Translations under genes and position numbers: made by a program | In this document: one piece after another, positions 19,130 to 29,392 of the stretch | How the letters are laid out: each line of letters begins with the position of its first letter | Numbering within the stretch: the stretch's first letter is position 1 | Notes under the pieces: model-generated | What the model saw: the letters and a program-made list of their open reading frames with translations, nothing else | What the model was told of the DNA's origin: nothing | Database searches by the model: none | Assembly (NCBI GenBank): GCA_030247855.1 | Contig: JAPDRN010000213.1 | Span: 1-35,020, forward strand | Direction: 5' to 3' | DNA length: 35,020 nt | Source: Knufia peltigerae | Taxonomy: Eukaryota; Ascomycota; Eurotiomycetes; Chaetothyriales; Trichomeriaceae

Positions 19130-20999
19130 ATGGGTGCAGATTCTCTGTCATCCGAACCGCCTGAAACGCCTCGACTACCTGAAGATCTCCAACCAGCATC
19201 AAAAGCCGACTACACCCGGCAAGAGAAGGAACTTGAATCTGCATCGCATGGAAAGGACACTACAGATACTCCATCTCAAGATGAGCCATCCAGCACGCCT
19301 GGCCGGATCATTGTTCTATTGTTGGGTGTTTCTCTCAGCGTTTTCTTGGTTGCTCTGGTACAAGAACCAAAAAACTATGCCGACTTAGTCTCAAGATCCA
19401 TGCTCATGCTTTGACAGGACAATACCATCCTGTCGACCGCGATTCCCCGAATAGTCGACCAGTTCAAGGCACTTGACCGGGTAAGCTGGTACGGCTCGGC
19501 TTACCTATTGACCAATTGCTCCTTTCAACTTGTGTTTGGCGCCATGTACTCCTCATTCTCCATCAAGGGCATCCTCCTGCTCGCCATCTCGATCTTCGAG
19601 ATTGGCTCTGTCATTTGTGGTAGCGCACAAGGGTCTGTTGCCCTCATAGTTGGTCGTGCTATCGCTGGAGTAGGAGCGGCCGGGATATTCCAGGGCGCAT
19701 TCATGGTTGTGGCCATAACTGTGGCGCCGCAAAAGCGTCCAATGTGTGAGGATACATACCATCCAGTATTAACAGCTTGATAACTAACCTGGCTTGTTAG
19801 ACAACGGCATCTTCGGAGCGGTCTATGGAGTTTCTTCCATTGTTGCGCCTTTACTAGGGGGAGCATTTACTCAACATGCCAGTTGGCGTTGGTGGTGAGC
19901 TTCGCCCTGTCGAACCCTGCAAATGTAATGACTCTGACGTACCCATAGTTTCTATATCAACCTCCCTATTGGCGCAGTCACCATAGCAACCGTTGTGCTG
20001 TACTTGAAAGTCCCAGAGGCTTCTGTCAAGGCACCTCGTACTTTGGAAGAATGTGCCGGTGCCGTGCGTAAGATGGACCCTCTGGGGTTGCTTCTCTTCC
20101 TCCCTAGCATCGTGAGCCTACTATTGGCCCTTATCTGGGGTGGCTCCGAATACGCTTGGTCAAACGGACGCATCATCGCGCTATTTGTACTCTTTGGAGT
20201 CTTGATGGGTGCCTTTATTTTCGTCGAAATGCGTGCTGAGGAGCATGCCATCCTTCGCAGACATTTGTTGCGTCAACGCAACGTCTTGTGTGGAGGCCTT
20301 TTTGCGTTTCTACTTGCAGCAAGCAATTTCATGATCGGCTACTACATGCCAATGTGGTTTCAGGTTGTGAAGGGGGTGTCGCCGACCAAATCCGGAACAA
20401 TGAGCTTACCCACTATGATCTCTATGGTGATCACATCTTTCATCTGCGGCGGGGTTGTCAGCCGGACGGGCGAGTACTTGCCCTTCTTCTACCTTTCCAG
20501 CATCATCACCTCTGTTGGTGTAGGCCTCATATCGACCTTTCAGATTGACACCCGCCACCCAAAATGGATCGGTTACCAGGTTATCTTCGGCAGCGGGCTC
20601 GGCCTTGGAGTTCAGCTTCCTATTACCGTTGCCCAGGTATCGTGTTCCCGTGGTGATATTGCTGCAGCGACGTCCCTCATGGTCTTTTGCCAGATACTCG
20701 GAGGGGCGATATTCATTGCTGTTGCTCAAACTGCCATCACACAAAGTCTTCAGCACGGTTTGAGGCAGGCATTGCCAGACTTGGCACTAAGACTACTGAA
20801 GAACCCGACCGCGACCCAGCTCGTCTCAGAAGTTGATCCGGAATTGGTTCCAGTGGTTCGACGTGTCTTTAATGACGCATTGAGATCCGAATGGCACATT
20901 GCTGTAGGAATGGCGGCCGGGACAATAGTTGCCGTACTGGGCATACAGCGAGTTAAATTCGCAAAGGCGAATCAAAACACAAGTCGAGAAGAGAAATAG
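19130..20999 (+). CDS. MFS drug-efflux transporter, GliA-like
   Basis: Plasma-membrane exporter of the 14-helix DHA2-like group, expected to pump out the finished metabolite. Four exons (19130-19357, 19418-19745, 19801-19894, 19949-20999), all in phase, 566 residues. A hydrophilic N-terminus of about 60 residues precedes the first helix. The first junction restores ALDNTILSTAIPRI, the signature of this efflux group, followed by GRAIAGVGAAGIFQG (motif C-like) and RWCFYINLPIGAVTI across the third junction. The group includes GliA and aflatoxin-type pumps. It is divergent from the dipeptidase with one shared regulatory palindrome. It is distinct from the siderophore-type transporter at 9267. Confidence 0.9.
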
Positions 21000-21242
21000 G
21001 CCTTTAAAAATAATCTAAGGGATGCAGACAGTGACTGGTTATTCAATGAAAGTATTCGCTCGTCTTTGATATCCCCACAGCGTAAGGAAAGAAATCAAGA
21101 TTAGAAAATTCTCATGTATCTTCCATTCTCTCACACATGAAGTGTGATTAATAGGCCTTTTCTGAATGTCTCCAATTATTTTGGAGGCAAAATGAATTAT
21201 TAAACTTGCTCATTATCGGCTCCTCAATACATGTTGGCCGAA

Positions 21243-23349
21243 TCAGAGTTTACTCGCTGTCCTCTGACTCTTTGTTTCACTCTTTAGGCTCTCCCCGATC
21301 TTCCTCAAAGCGTCCTTTCGGATTTTCCCACTACCAGTCACGGGAAATTGCCCTGTCGCCTCTCCAGGCCCGACCCAGAAGAGGTGTCTAGGGACCTTTT
21401 GAGGGGCAAGAATCTGTCGTATCCAAGCTCTGATCTCCTGGATAGAAGGTTTGGGCGTACCTGTAGCCAATTGAATAAATGCGCCAATTTCTTCACCGTA
21501 CTTATCATCCTTTATTCCGACCACGGCCGCCTGACTAACGCCCTGCAACTCGAGAAGCCGCTCTTCAATCTCGAGAGGGTAGATGTTTTCGCCTCCTATC
21601 AAGATGATGAGCTTTGGTTTATAACTTCGACTGTGGACGTATGACGGACGCGGTACTTACCACGGATGATCATGTCCTTGAGCCGGCCGGTGATGGTACA
21701 GTATCCATTCTCATCGAAGAAACCTTCGTCGCCAGTGTGCATCCAGACCTTGCCGTTCTCGTCCGGGATCATAACCTCGGCAGTTTTGACGAGGTTTCTG
21801 TAGTACCCCTGCTGTAACAGATACCCAGAAACAGCAATTTCTCCCCTTGTCCCACGAGGAAGAATCCGGCCGCAATCGTCGACTATCTTCGCCATTGTGT
21901 GTGGTAGTACTCGGCCGACCGTCTCGAGGTTCATCTTTAAAGGGTCTGACGGAACTGTCATGAAGCTCGAAGGAGAAGTTTCCGTCATTCCTAGGAATGA
22001 ATCAGCTTTATTTTTCTAGAGATCCCGATACTTGATAGTGAGGAAAGGGGGGTGGGGGGACCGGGGGTCGGAAATCCCGTCTTAAAGATTTTGGAACAGT
22101 TGAAAGAGAAAACGACTTACCATAGCATACAGCAGTATGTCGGAATCCGAGTTTCTGTCTAAGCTGTTCTAGCAAAGTAGGTGGGACTTTTGTGCCGGCC
22201 GCAATCCCGTTTCTGACTGCGTTGATCTTGAATCCGTGTTTATCTACGGCCGACATGATGGCATCGAACATGGTCGGCACGCCGTGGAGAATTGTGCAAT
22301 GCTCTTCGACGAGAGTCCGCGCCACTGCATCGGCGTCAAAGTCACGGCTTGCGTAGACTATAGACGATCCATGGGTGATTGCTGCCAAAAGACCTGCACA
22401 AAGCCCAAAGCAATGAAATAGCGGCGGTGGGCAGCAAACGATGTCTTCCGGGACTAGGTGCAAGCAATCGCCTATGAATCGTGCGTTGTTGATCAAATTT
22501 CTTTCCCTAGTTAGCCTCTTTGTGCTGCGGTGAGATTGCAAGGATTGCCACTCTAAGAGAGAGATGAGAAAACTCACAAGTGGCTCAACATAACGGCCTT
22601 GGGGTCTCCAGTTGTACCGCTGGTGAATTGAAGATTAACAGTATCGTTAGGACCAACTCCTCGCTCAGCATGATTAAGCTCTGCAATTGGAGTCTTTCCT
22701 CCTTGTGCCAGAAATGCCTCCCATGACGGAAGTTGCTTTGTTTGTTTGGAGTTTGTGCGGATAGCTATAACGGTTCTGAGACTGAGTCCGGAGTCTTTGG
22801 ATTTTAGGACCACTTGGATTACGCTGTCTGTTTCTTTATGGTTCACCCAGTCCGAAATGAAGAAAACCTTTGGCTCTGGCGGGGTGCGGGCAAAGTTAGG
22901 TATGCAAACAACTCAGAACGCTTTGAAGACTCAGATGATCCAAAAATACCAGTGTGTCTGATTGCCCTCTCGCACTCGAACGGAGTGTATGTCTTGTTTA
23001 GAATAACCAATACAGCTCCGATTCTTCCGCAACCGAAAAAAAGCTCGATGAATCTCTCGTCGTCACCGCACAGAATCGCGACATGATCTTTTCTCCTGAC
23101 TCCCAACGCCAGCAGACTTCGAGCCACAGCTTGCGTTCTTTCTTTCAAAGTAGCGTAGTTGAGTCTAGAATTTGTCCATGGGACGATAACAGCATCATTA
23201 GAACCATAGCTATTTGCCTGTTCGTCGATGAGTTGGCCGAAAGTGATTCTAACAAGAGGAGGGTGTGTTGGCCCTTCAACGAGTGATAATGCTGTGGCAC
23301 CGTCGCCTAAGGGTGTTAGATGTTGCTTTCCGTATTGCTGCATCTCCAC
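21243..23349 (-). CDS. Peroxisomal acyl/aryl-CoA ligase (ANL superfamily)
   Basis: ATP-dependent ligase that activates a carboxylic acid as its CoA thioester. Five exons (22950-23349, 22578-22875, 22121-22506, 21661-21990, 21243-21595) give 588 residues. Core motifs are all intact: FTSGTTGDPKAVMLSHL (about 217-233), GMTETSP rebuilt across the third intron, HTGDEG, GRLKDMIIRGGENIYP rebuilt across the fourth, and the C-terminal lysine motif TGSGKIRKD. The protein ends in SKL, a perfect PTS1 signal for peroxisomal import. There are no condensation or carrier domains, so it is not an NRPS. It resembles the 4-coumarate/medium-chain acyl-CoA ligases used for side-chain activation in fungal clusters. 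It partners with the hydratase at 25898, which also ends in SKL. The 130-base third intron contains a G-rich run on the + strand. Confidence 0.92.
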
Positions 23350-23502
23350 CTAAACAATGAAGCCGTCTTCACATGTACTGTTGAGGTATACTCGTGTGTC
23401 ATCCGATATGTACGTGTCGCTTGTAAGCAGAGTTGCAAGAGGCTCAGCCTCGTTGCGGTACCTCAGGCTTAGTCATCTGCTACACAGTCAACTTCTATCG
23501 GT

Positions 23503-23509
23503 CGGTCCG
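23503..23509. promoter_or_regulatory. CGG-N-CCG palindrome (CGGTCCG), ligase/methyltransferase promoter, copy 1
   Basis: It sits in the fully palindromic context TCGGTCCGA, about 154 bases from the ligase ATG at 23349 and about 480 from the methyltransferase ATG at 23988. Confidence 0.65.
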
Positions 23510-23521
23510 ATCGGCGAGCCT

Positions 23522-23528
23522 CGGGCCG
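23522..23528. promoter_or_regulatory. CGG-N-CCG palindrome (CGGGCCG), ligase/methyltransferase promoter, copy 2
   Basis: Second copy, 19 bases from copy 1 (start to start), with an extra half-site TCGGCGA between them. Confidence 0.6.
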
Positions 23529-23987
23529 CATGTTCTTTGGCTCACACTTCGAGCTTAGTACTCGGCACTATAGTGATTTCACCCCTGGCCGCTTCATTCG
23601 TCGATCGCTTCGTGGCCGGGGCGCCTCCACTTTACACCTGAAATTTCTTGTAGCAAAGTGAAGCCGGGCAACTTCTGTACGCTCTTGCAGCTGAAATGGT
23701 ACAACACAAAGCAGGAACTTAGATAAACATAGCCGAATTAGACAGCGAGGATAATATCTGGGATATCCTGAGGAACCTTTGAAGTTTTCTCTTTGGTCAA
23801 GGGCGTTGCCAACGCATAATAACCGCAGGAGTGAAAGCTTGCCTCCTGTTAAATTCCATAGTCAGCCATATATTCGGTCCGGGAAAGCCCAACTATTCTG
23901 GAACTAGTACATATAGCTCTCCAAGATTAATTTACCAATTGAATCTCATCGTTTACAGAGCTCCATTCTGCAGGCAAGCAAGGAAAC

Positions 23988-24909
23988 ATGACAGATATCG
24001 CGACTCTCAATAAATATCATTTTGAGTAGGTAAAGTTGTCTCGTCGTTCAGTTCACCATCATGTCCGGATAGGACGTCCACAAGAAATAGTCAGCTGACG
24101 TCTTTTCTGCCGTCCAGCAAAGATGCATCTACTCACTTGGCCGATTGGGCTGAGCTAATCCAAGCGATTATCAACGAGTTTATAGCCAGAAGAAAATGGA
24201 TTTCAGACACATGGACCGATTCTGATGCTGTAAAGCGTCGAGGCATGGAAGTCAGGCTCCTAGACTATGCATGTGGTAGTGGTACTGTTTCCAAGGTAAG
24301 CGGATCGCTGTTCATGGCTAAAACGCGGGACGGAAGATTCTCTACGACCCAGGTGGTTTTCATCAAGCTCACAGTATATCTCAGGCACTGCTACCATTTG
24401 TAACTCAAGCCATCGGGCTTGATATCTCTCCGGGCATGGTCTTTGAGTACAATAAGTGGGCTGAAGAGACAGGCTCCGGCTCAGACAGGGCCTGGGCGTA
24501 TGAATATGATATGTTGGCTGGGGAAGAGCGTAGTCCTCTCCCTGGACAGAATCTTTCTGACTTCGACATCGTCGTCGTGAGTATGGCATTGCACCATGTA
24601 TCGGATCCTGCGAAGCTCATGCAAAGGCTGGGACAATGTCTGCGACCCGGCGGCACATGCGTGATGCTCGATCGCATTCCGGCCTCTACAAAAGTAAAGA
24701 CGGATGCAACTACATCTACGAAGCTAAGGGAGACTTTAAAAACGGTCAACAAGGAAGGTTTCGCCGAAGAGGAGATGCGAAAGTTGTATGAAGATGCTGG
24801 CATGGGCCAAAATTTCGATTACGTAGTGATTCCGCGTCCTTTCGAAGCCCGAGTCTTTGGTAGAGAGCTATCTATCTCCGGATTTATAGCTCGAGGGGAG
24901 CTTGCATAG
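23988..24909 (+). CDS. Class I SAM-dependent methyltransferase (GliN/GtmA-like candidate)
   Basis: Soluble small-molecule methyltransferase of 246 residues from exons 23988-24025, 24118-24295 and 24385-24909 (introns of 92 and 89 bases). The first splice restores YHFDKDA at the N-terminus, and motif I is LLDYACGSGTVSK (about residues 60-72). Later come IGLDISPGM, DFDIVVVSMALHHVSD and LRPGGTCVML. It belongs to the methyltransferase 11/25 group. In ETP clusters such enzymes are either amide N-methyltransferases or thiol S-methyltransferases that detoxify the dithiol; which of these applies here cannot be told from sequence alone. It shares the promoter with the ligase. Confidence 0.85.
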
Positions 24910-25213
24910 ATTAAAATCATTGGTAAGACTAGGACATGCGATTGTGTAGTCTGCGGCGTGCAGATTACTATGTTACGGAACATAGACGTAAGAGGCCTCC
25001 GAAGTCGTGCATTTCGGACCCTCCGGCTAACCGATGTTCTGGATTGCGCAGGTTAATATGGTCCTGCCTCAGGTGAATCTCTCAATTTCAGGCTCTCATG
25101 CAAGATCACCGCGCAGAACTACCGAACAAAACACATACAACTGTCCAGTCAAGCCATGTGTCCGTATTCCCACTTGTTCCTCTACAGCAGATAACAACCC
25201 CGTTTCACCGCTC
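24910..25213. promoter_or_regulatory. Thioesterase upstream region with a one-mismatch palindrome
   Basis: The stretch before the thioesterase contains CGGACCC at 25015-25021, one base off CGG-N-CCG, about 199 bases from the preferred start, followed by further CCGG/CCGA half-sites. No perfect copy was seen here. Confidence 0.4.
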
Positions 25214-25750
25214 ATGGATTCCGGCCACTTCAAGCCTTTTCTACACTTACCATTGGTGAAGGGGTTCCTGAATGAATCCTGTTGGGAGTCTATCAGTGCT
25301 CCCGACCCCAGATATGAAGGTCACGACTCACTTTGGTACCATCTTCTAAGTGGAGCTGGCGGCGTGCTGGCGCATTGTTTGCTTTGCTATCGCCCTCAAC
25401 AATATTCGGGTGAGCTTTGGAGAGAGACAAGACACCTCCTAGTTTTAGGTCCCTCTCTAACGAGCAAGCAAGGCGTATGCCACGGCGGACTTCTAGCTGT
25501 GGTTGTGGATGAGGTTGGAATTATGACAATCAGACACTATGGGTTGGACGGCGGGATGGATCCATCAACTGCTTTTTTGAACGTTACATATAAAAACCCT
25601 GTCGCAGCGCCTGGAATTATAATAGCAGTAGTCAAGGTGTCAGAGACTCTCGGACGGAAGATTAACCTTTCGACAACTATTATGGATGGTGATGGCCGAG
25701 TGTGTGTAACAGCAGAGATGTTGGTAGTAACTTCAAGACCACGACTTTGA
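25214..25750 (+). CDS. Hotdog-fold acyl-CoA thioesterase (PaaI/THEM4-like)
   Basis: Hydrolyses an acyl-CoA to free acid and CoA, or proofreads the acyl pool. 178 residues from the ATG at 25214. The frame is open to 25034, but the extra N-terminal part has no family resemblance, so the later ATG is preferred. The hotdog core is GVCHGGLLAVVVDEVGI, with the HGG and Asp/Glu positions expected of the family, followed by strand-rich sequence (FLNVTYKNPV, GRKINLSTTIMDGDGRVC). The C-terminus reads SRPRL; PRL is at best a weak PTS1-like tail, so peroxisomal location is possible but unproven. It sits directly before the hydratase and near the CoA ligase, which suggests a shared acyl-CoA route. Confidence 0.8.
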   Translation: MDSGHFKPFLHLPLVKGFLNESCWESISAPDPRYEGHDSLWYHLLSGAGGVLAHCLLCYRPQQYSGELWRETRHLLVLGPSLTSKQGVCHGGLLAVVVDEVGIMTIRHYGLDGGMDPSTAFLNVTYKNPVAAPGIIIAVVKVSETLGRKINLSTTIMDGDGRVCVTAEMLVVTSRPRL

Positions 25751-25803
25751 AGATTTTGTCCTCCTTCGGTCTATCCTGTCTCCTGAGCCTTTGTTCGAGA
25801 CTT

Positions 25804-25810
25804 CGGTCCG
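25804..25810. promoter_or_regulatory. CGG-N-CCG palindrome (CGGTCCG), enoyl-CoA hydratase promoter
   Basis: The copy is about 94 bases before the ATG at 25898, within the 147-base gap after the thioesterase. Context CTTCGGTCCGCAACC. Confidence 0.6.
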
Positions 25811-25897
25811 CAACCATTTTAAAAATCGGCTGAGACCTCGCTTTGCTGCGGGGGTTGGACTTGCAGACCACGGAGTAGATCTATACGCGCCCGCACG

Positions 25898-26921
25898 ATG
25901 AGTTGCCCTCTCCCACGGTTGAATTGTATCTCGCTAGAGCTGTTTGGTTCAGTGGCTCTTGTCAAACTCATACGACCTCAAAATGGAAACTCTTTGAATC
26001 ACGAAACTTTCCAAGTATGATGCTATCCTATCATGCACTGTTTACATCTCTACCTACACCTCTTTGCACCGACACTGATACGATTGCCTCAGGATATGCT
26101 GACTGCGACGCGCTGGGCTATTGACAACCCGAATGTGCGCATTCTCATTCAGACAGGCGAAGGCAAATATTTCACTACAGGTACTAGTTGCTCTGGAGCT
26201 CAGGTAGGCCAGTCTAGCTCATCCTAGACGTAGGCTTAGATCTTCTGGACGCAAACTCCCAAAGCTATGATAGTATCCTTCCGGAAGCGACGATACAAGT
26301 GCTCGAGTACGTCATCCCAGTTGCCCAGCTCTGTATTGAATGGGCATCCTGTGTAATCAAGTTACTGACAGTGAGACTCTGTGACAAAGTGCATACCACA
26401 AACTCCTCATCTCAACTGATAAAATCCTCATTGCAGCAGTCAACGGACCCGGCGTGGGGTACGGGTTGACGAGCATCGCGTTGTTCGACCTCGTGTACTC
26501 GGTGCCAGAGGCCTATTTCTTTGTGCCATTTGTAAAATGGGGTTTGTGTGCTGAAGCTTGCTCGAGTTTCACACTTCCTTACGTCCTCGGACGTCAGCGA
26601 GCGTCTAAGTTGCTGTTGGCGCAAGACAGAATCAGCGCAGAAGAGCTCCGAGGTGCTGGGTTGATCTCAGAACTCGTCAATGGTCACGAACTAATGTCGG
26701 TGGTGATGGATACCGCCTCAAGGCTAGTGGAGTTACCCCCTGACAGTCTGATTGTCAACAAAAGATTGATGATGCTCCCACATCGTGAAAGACTCTTGCA
26801 GGCAAACACAGCAGAATTGAAGGCTTTACGAGAAAGGGTGAGAAGCCATGAGGCAAAGTCTGCTATCAAAGGTTTTATCAAGGCACAGCGAAATCAGAAC
26901 AGCGTACAATCCAAGCTCTGA
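25898..26921 (+). CDS. Peroxisomal enoyl-CoA hydratase/isomerase (crotonase family)
   Basis: Acts on an enoyl-CoA in a beta-oxidation-like step or shifts a double bond. Four exons (25898-26014, 26093-26180, 26234-26306, 26390-26921; introns 78, 53 and 83 bases) give 269 residues. Splicing restores YFTTGLDLLD, the crotonase substrate-site phrase, and leads into ILIAAVNGPGVGYGL, the oxyanion-hole loop; WGLCAEACSS carries an acidic residue at the usual catalytic position of isomerases. The protein ends in SKL, a perfect PTS1. Crotonase enzymes of this kind pair with acyl-CoA ligases in fungal side-chain clusters such as the AK/AF-toxin genes of Alternaria. The start ATG at 25898 is the only one in frame with the first splice. 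Confidence 0.87.
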
Positions 26922-27059
26922 CCGATGACAATGAACATTCATGATTCATAGTACCAACGGGTTGAGTATCTCCTACGTAATGTTATATTCATGGCATTGC
27001 TCGACACTATCTTCACATTCCCACTTTGCTTCTATCTATACCTTCATTCCACATCCGTC

Positions 27060-28505
27060 TCAACCAAAAGACTTCCTCCGCAACAAGAAGCTTGCCTCAG
27101 GAGGGACAGAAGTCGTGTTTATCGTATTCAACACTCGAAAGCTACCATCTTTGACCTTGATGTCGAACCTGGAAAAGAACAAGTATGTTAGGATTTTGAT
27201 CTCGTGGATGGCTAGCTGCCGGCCTGGGCACGCCCATCTTCCCAGGCCAAATGTCAGGAACTCGGCATTGCCTTGTATCGCCGGACGCTGTTTCTTCTGC
27301 CACTGGAAGCCGTCGAATGTGGTGCCTGCTGACCCATAGTTGTCCGGGTGTTGATGCGCTCGAGCTATGAGAACAAGACACATTGCGTTCTTAGGAAGGA
27401 CATATGGCCCAACACGGACGGGCCTCGTCGTTTGTCTCACAGGGCCCCAAGTATCGCCCTTTGTCCGCAGAACTTCACGGATGAAAGAGTCGAGGAGAAC
27501 AAGCTCGTTTAACTTCTTCACGCTCAACTTTTGGTCAGGAGCTGCAGAGTTCCATTCCTCCTGAATTGCCGGTAGATATTCATCCTGCTTTTCTGCCAGC
27601 TTGATCAGGACCCAGAACCCGGCAACCACGGTCTGATGAACTGAAGCAAATATCAGGCCCACACAAAGGACGACCGACCATCCAAAACCTGCTAGTGCTC
27701 GAATCCCTGTTTTATCGTGGTAGTGTTTCACAAGAAGAGTATCCAGTAGCGGCACGAATTGGCCAGGATGGGCAGCAAGGCCATTTTCCAAGTGGTTTTT
27801 GCGGTTTCGCCATATCGTAGGGACAATAGCGAAGAAGAATTGAGGCACGATGGTGAAGAATACGGCGCTGAGGCCGTTTAGTAGCACCCATAATGATGGG
27901 GCCCATGGCCATTCGTGCGTGTTCTCGTGCATACCAGTCATACTGGCCATAGCCACAGCTACATCGGCAAACCGGGTACCTGTGGTAGTGGATGAATATT
28001 CATTCCCAAGGATCATGACCACCATAGCCTGCGCCACGGCCAGCTGAACCCGTCGGAAGATGTCTGGAAATTCAACCATGGCCTTTTCGCTGCCGTCCAC
28101 TTCGTCCGCCAATCGATTGAAATATGACTGGAAGACAGGGAAGACTTGCTCGACAATGGGGGCCATTCGGGTTTGCACACTTGTTTCGACTATCCCGTCG
28201 ACATCGTGGACAAACGCACCATTGTCAAAGAGGGCGATAAACCCCAGGTGTAGCAGGTCGAACACTGCCTTTTCAAAGGTAAAGTTCTTGGAGTCGGTGA
28301 GAACCTCATATGCGAATCGATGATCAATGACGTATTCGTTGCGGCCATGTCGAGGGACAATTACCACAGGACCATTCTCATTTAACGCTTGGTTGTAGGC
28401 TTCGTTGACCTTGTCAGACTGTCGTACCTCGCGCGGGATGTGAACGATCGGGGGCGAGGGACCCTCGAGAGGGTGCACATCCAGTGGAATCTCGCCTTTC
28501 CCCAT
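27060..28505 (-). CDS. Cytochrome P450 (third of four), intronless, no obvious membrane anchor
   Basis: Haem monooxygenase of 481 residues, read without introns from the ATG at 28505. The frame stays open 5' of this but contains no other ATG. Motifs: ExxR as EVLR (SFIREVLRTKGDTWGP), PERF-region counterpart FDGFQWQKKQRP, and haem loop FGLGRWACPGRQLA with the ligand Cys at about 426. The sequence starts directly with GEIPLDVHPLEGPSPP, so the usual N-terminal anchor is missing; internal hydrophobic stretches (SAVFFTIVPQFFFAIVPTIW, about 220-240) may contact membrane. Overall it resembles the fungal P450s grouped with prostacyclin-synthase and CYP7-like enzymes. A CGG-N-CCG copy lies 136 bases upstream. 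A missed short 5' exon is possible. Confidence 0.85.
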   Translation of the reverse strand: MGKGEIPLDVHPLEGPSPPIVHIPREVRQSDKVNEAYNQALNENGPVVIVPRHGRNEYVIDHRFAYEVLTDSKNFTFEKAVFDLLHLGFIALFDNGAFVHDVDGIVETSVQTRMAPIVEQVFPVFQSYFNRLADEVDGSEKAMVEFPDIFRRVQLAVAQAMVVMILGNEYSSTTTGTRFADVAVAMASMTGMHENTHEWPWAPSLWVLLNGLSAVFFTIVPQFFFAIVPTIWRNRKNHLENGLAAHPGQFVPLLDTLLVKHYHDKTGIRALAGFGWSVVLCVGLIFASVHQTVVAGFWVLIKLAEKQDEYLPAIQEEWNSAAPDQKLSVKKLNELVLLDSFIREVLRTKGDTWGPVRQTTRPVRVGPYVLPKNAMCLVLIARAHQHPDNYGSAGTTFDGFQWQKKQRPAIQGNAEFLTFGLGRWACPGRQLAIHEIKILTYLFFSRFDIKVKDGSFRVLNTINTTSVPPEASFLLRRKSFG

Positions 28506-28640
28506 GTTAGTGACAGCGATGATATAGCAAGCACCCAACGTCAAATTCACTCGGCTGGGATACGAACGAGAGGCGTTATGACTTTTCGTTGTGGCTTTAC
28601 TAGCTCACATAGTTCAACGATATCTTGCTTATGAAGAGAC

Positions 28641-28647
28641 CGGACCG
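28641..28647. promoter_or_regulatory. CGG-N-CCG palindrome (CGGACCG), third P450 promoter, proximal copy
   Basis: The copy is about 136 bases upstream of the P450 ATG at 28505. Context GACCGGACCGACCC. Confidence 0.6.
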
Positions 28648-28821
28648 ACCCACTGCAGGGCTCGATATGCTCGGTATCGGACCTCACGAAATATCCAGTG
28701 TCCTCTCTTACCTGTGTCAAGGTACAGTCTGGTGTCCTGCACGCTCACTAAAATCGATGGAAAGGTGGCTCACGGAACCTTGCAAGACCCCTAGTCTTCC
28801 AGAAAGCAAAATAACACCGAA

Positions 28822-28828
28822 CGGACCG
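28822..28828. promoter_or_regulatory. CGG-N-CCG palindrome (CGGACCG), third P450 promoter, distal copy
   Basis: The copy is about 317 bases from the P450 ATG and about 570 from the ATG of the GliT-like gene, so it could serve either. Confidence 0.5.
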
Positions 28829-29392
28829 TGCAGCTCGCTCGCGACACAGGTGATCATCGACTTTCTTATTGCTGACAAGTTTGGGAGAACATGTGCAGCA
28901 GGACACGGTTGACAATGGTTGTGGGGGCAGTCTCGGCGCCATAGCGCGCCACCCAAAAGTCTCCGTCCAGCCTCCCCGTCCTCGTAATGTTGCGAACGCT
29001 CACCTGACGGTCAAATCATAGTCTCCGTACACAACAATGATTCTAACCCCGAGCAGCTCGCCCAAAGAATGATGCAATACTGTTTGATTTGTCTTCGCAA
29101 CGTACGTATGTTGATGAATATTCTAGATCGCAACTGGAGAATTCAGTAAGTTTGTAGTTGGTTCAGAAGTGTCGGAGACTTTTTCGGAGGAGAGATACAT
29201 CAATCTTTCTGCTCTGCCAAGGTGAGGACAAGATGAGCATGTTCCCTCGGTCAGTGTGAAACGGAATACACTATATAGGAGACGCTCGTCTATCGCACTT
29301 TTGGCGGACTTTTCGTCTGGATTCAGTCTCATCAAACAACCTCGCAATTGCTTTCTATTTCCGATTCCTATAAGCGGTTTCTTCCACCAACA

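Larger units (their letters stand above)
23350..23987. promoter_or_regulatory. Divergent promoter region, CoA ligase / methyltransferase
   Basis: This 638-base region holds two CGG-N-CCG copies 19 bases apart, nearer the ligase. A + strand open stretch at 23357-23641 has no recognisable content and covers the regulatory sites; I treat it as chance. Confidence 0.6.
28506..29392. promoter_or_regulatory. Divergent promoter region, third P450 / GliT-like oxidase
   Basis: 887 bases with two CGG-N-CCG copies, both on the P450 side. The 570 bases next to the GliT-like gene lack any perfect copy. Confidence 0.6.

Noticed and set aside
21243..23349. Possibility that the adenylating enzyme is the missing NRPS
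   Set aside because: It is a stand-alone ligase of 588 residues with a peroxisomal tail and no condensation or carrier domain.
23357..23641. Plus-strand open stretch of 94 codons in the ligase/methyltransferase promoter
   Set aside because: No recognisable content, begins beside the ligase ATG on the other strand and contains both regulatory palindromes.
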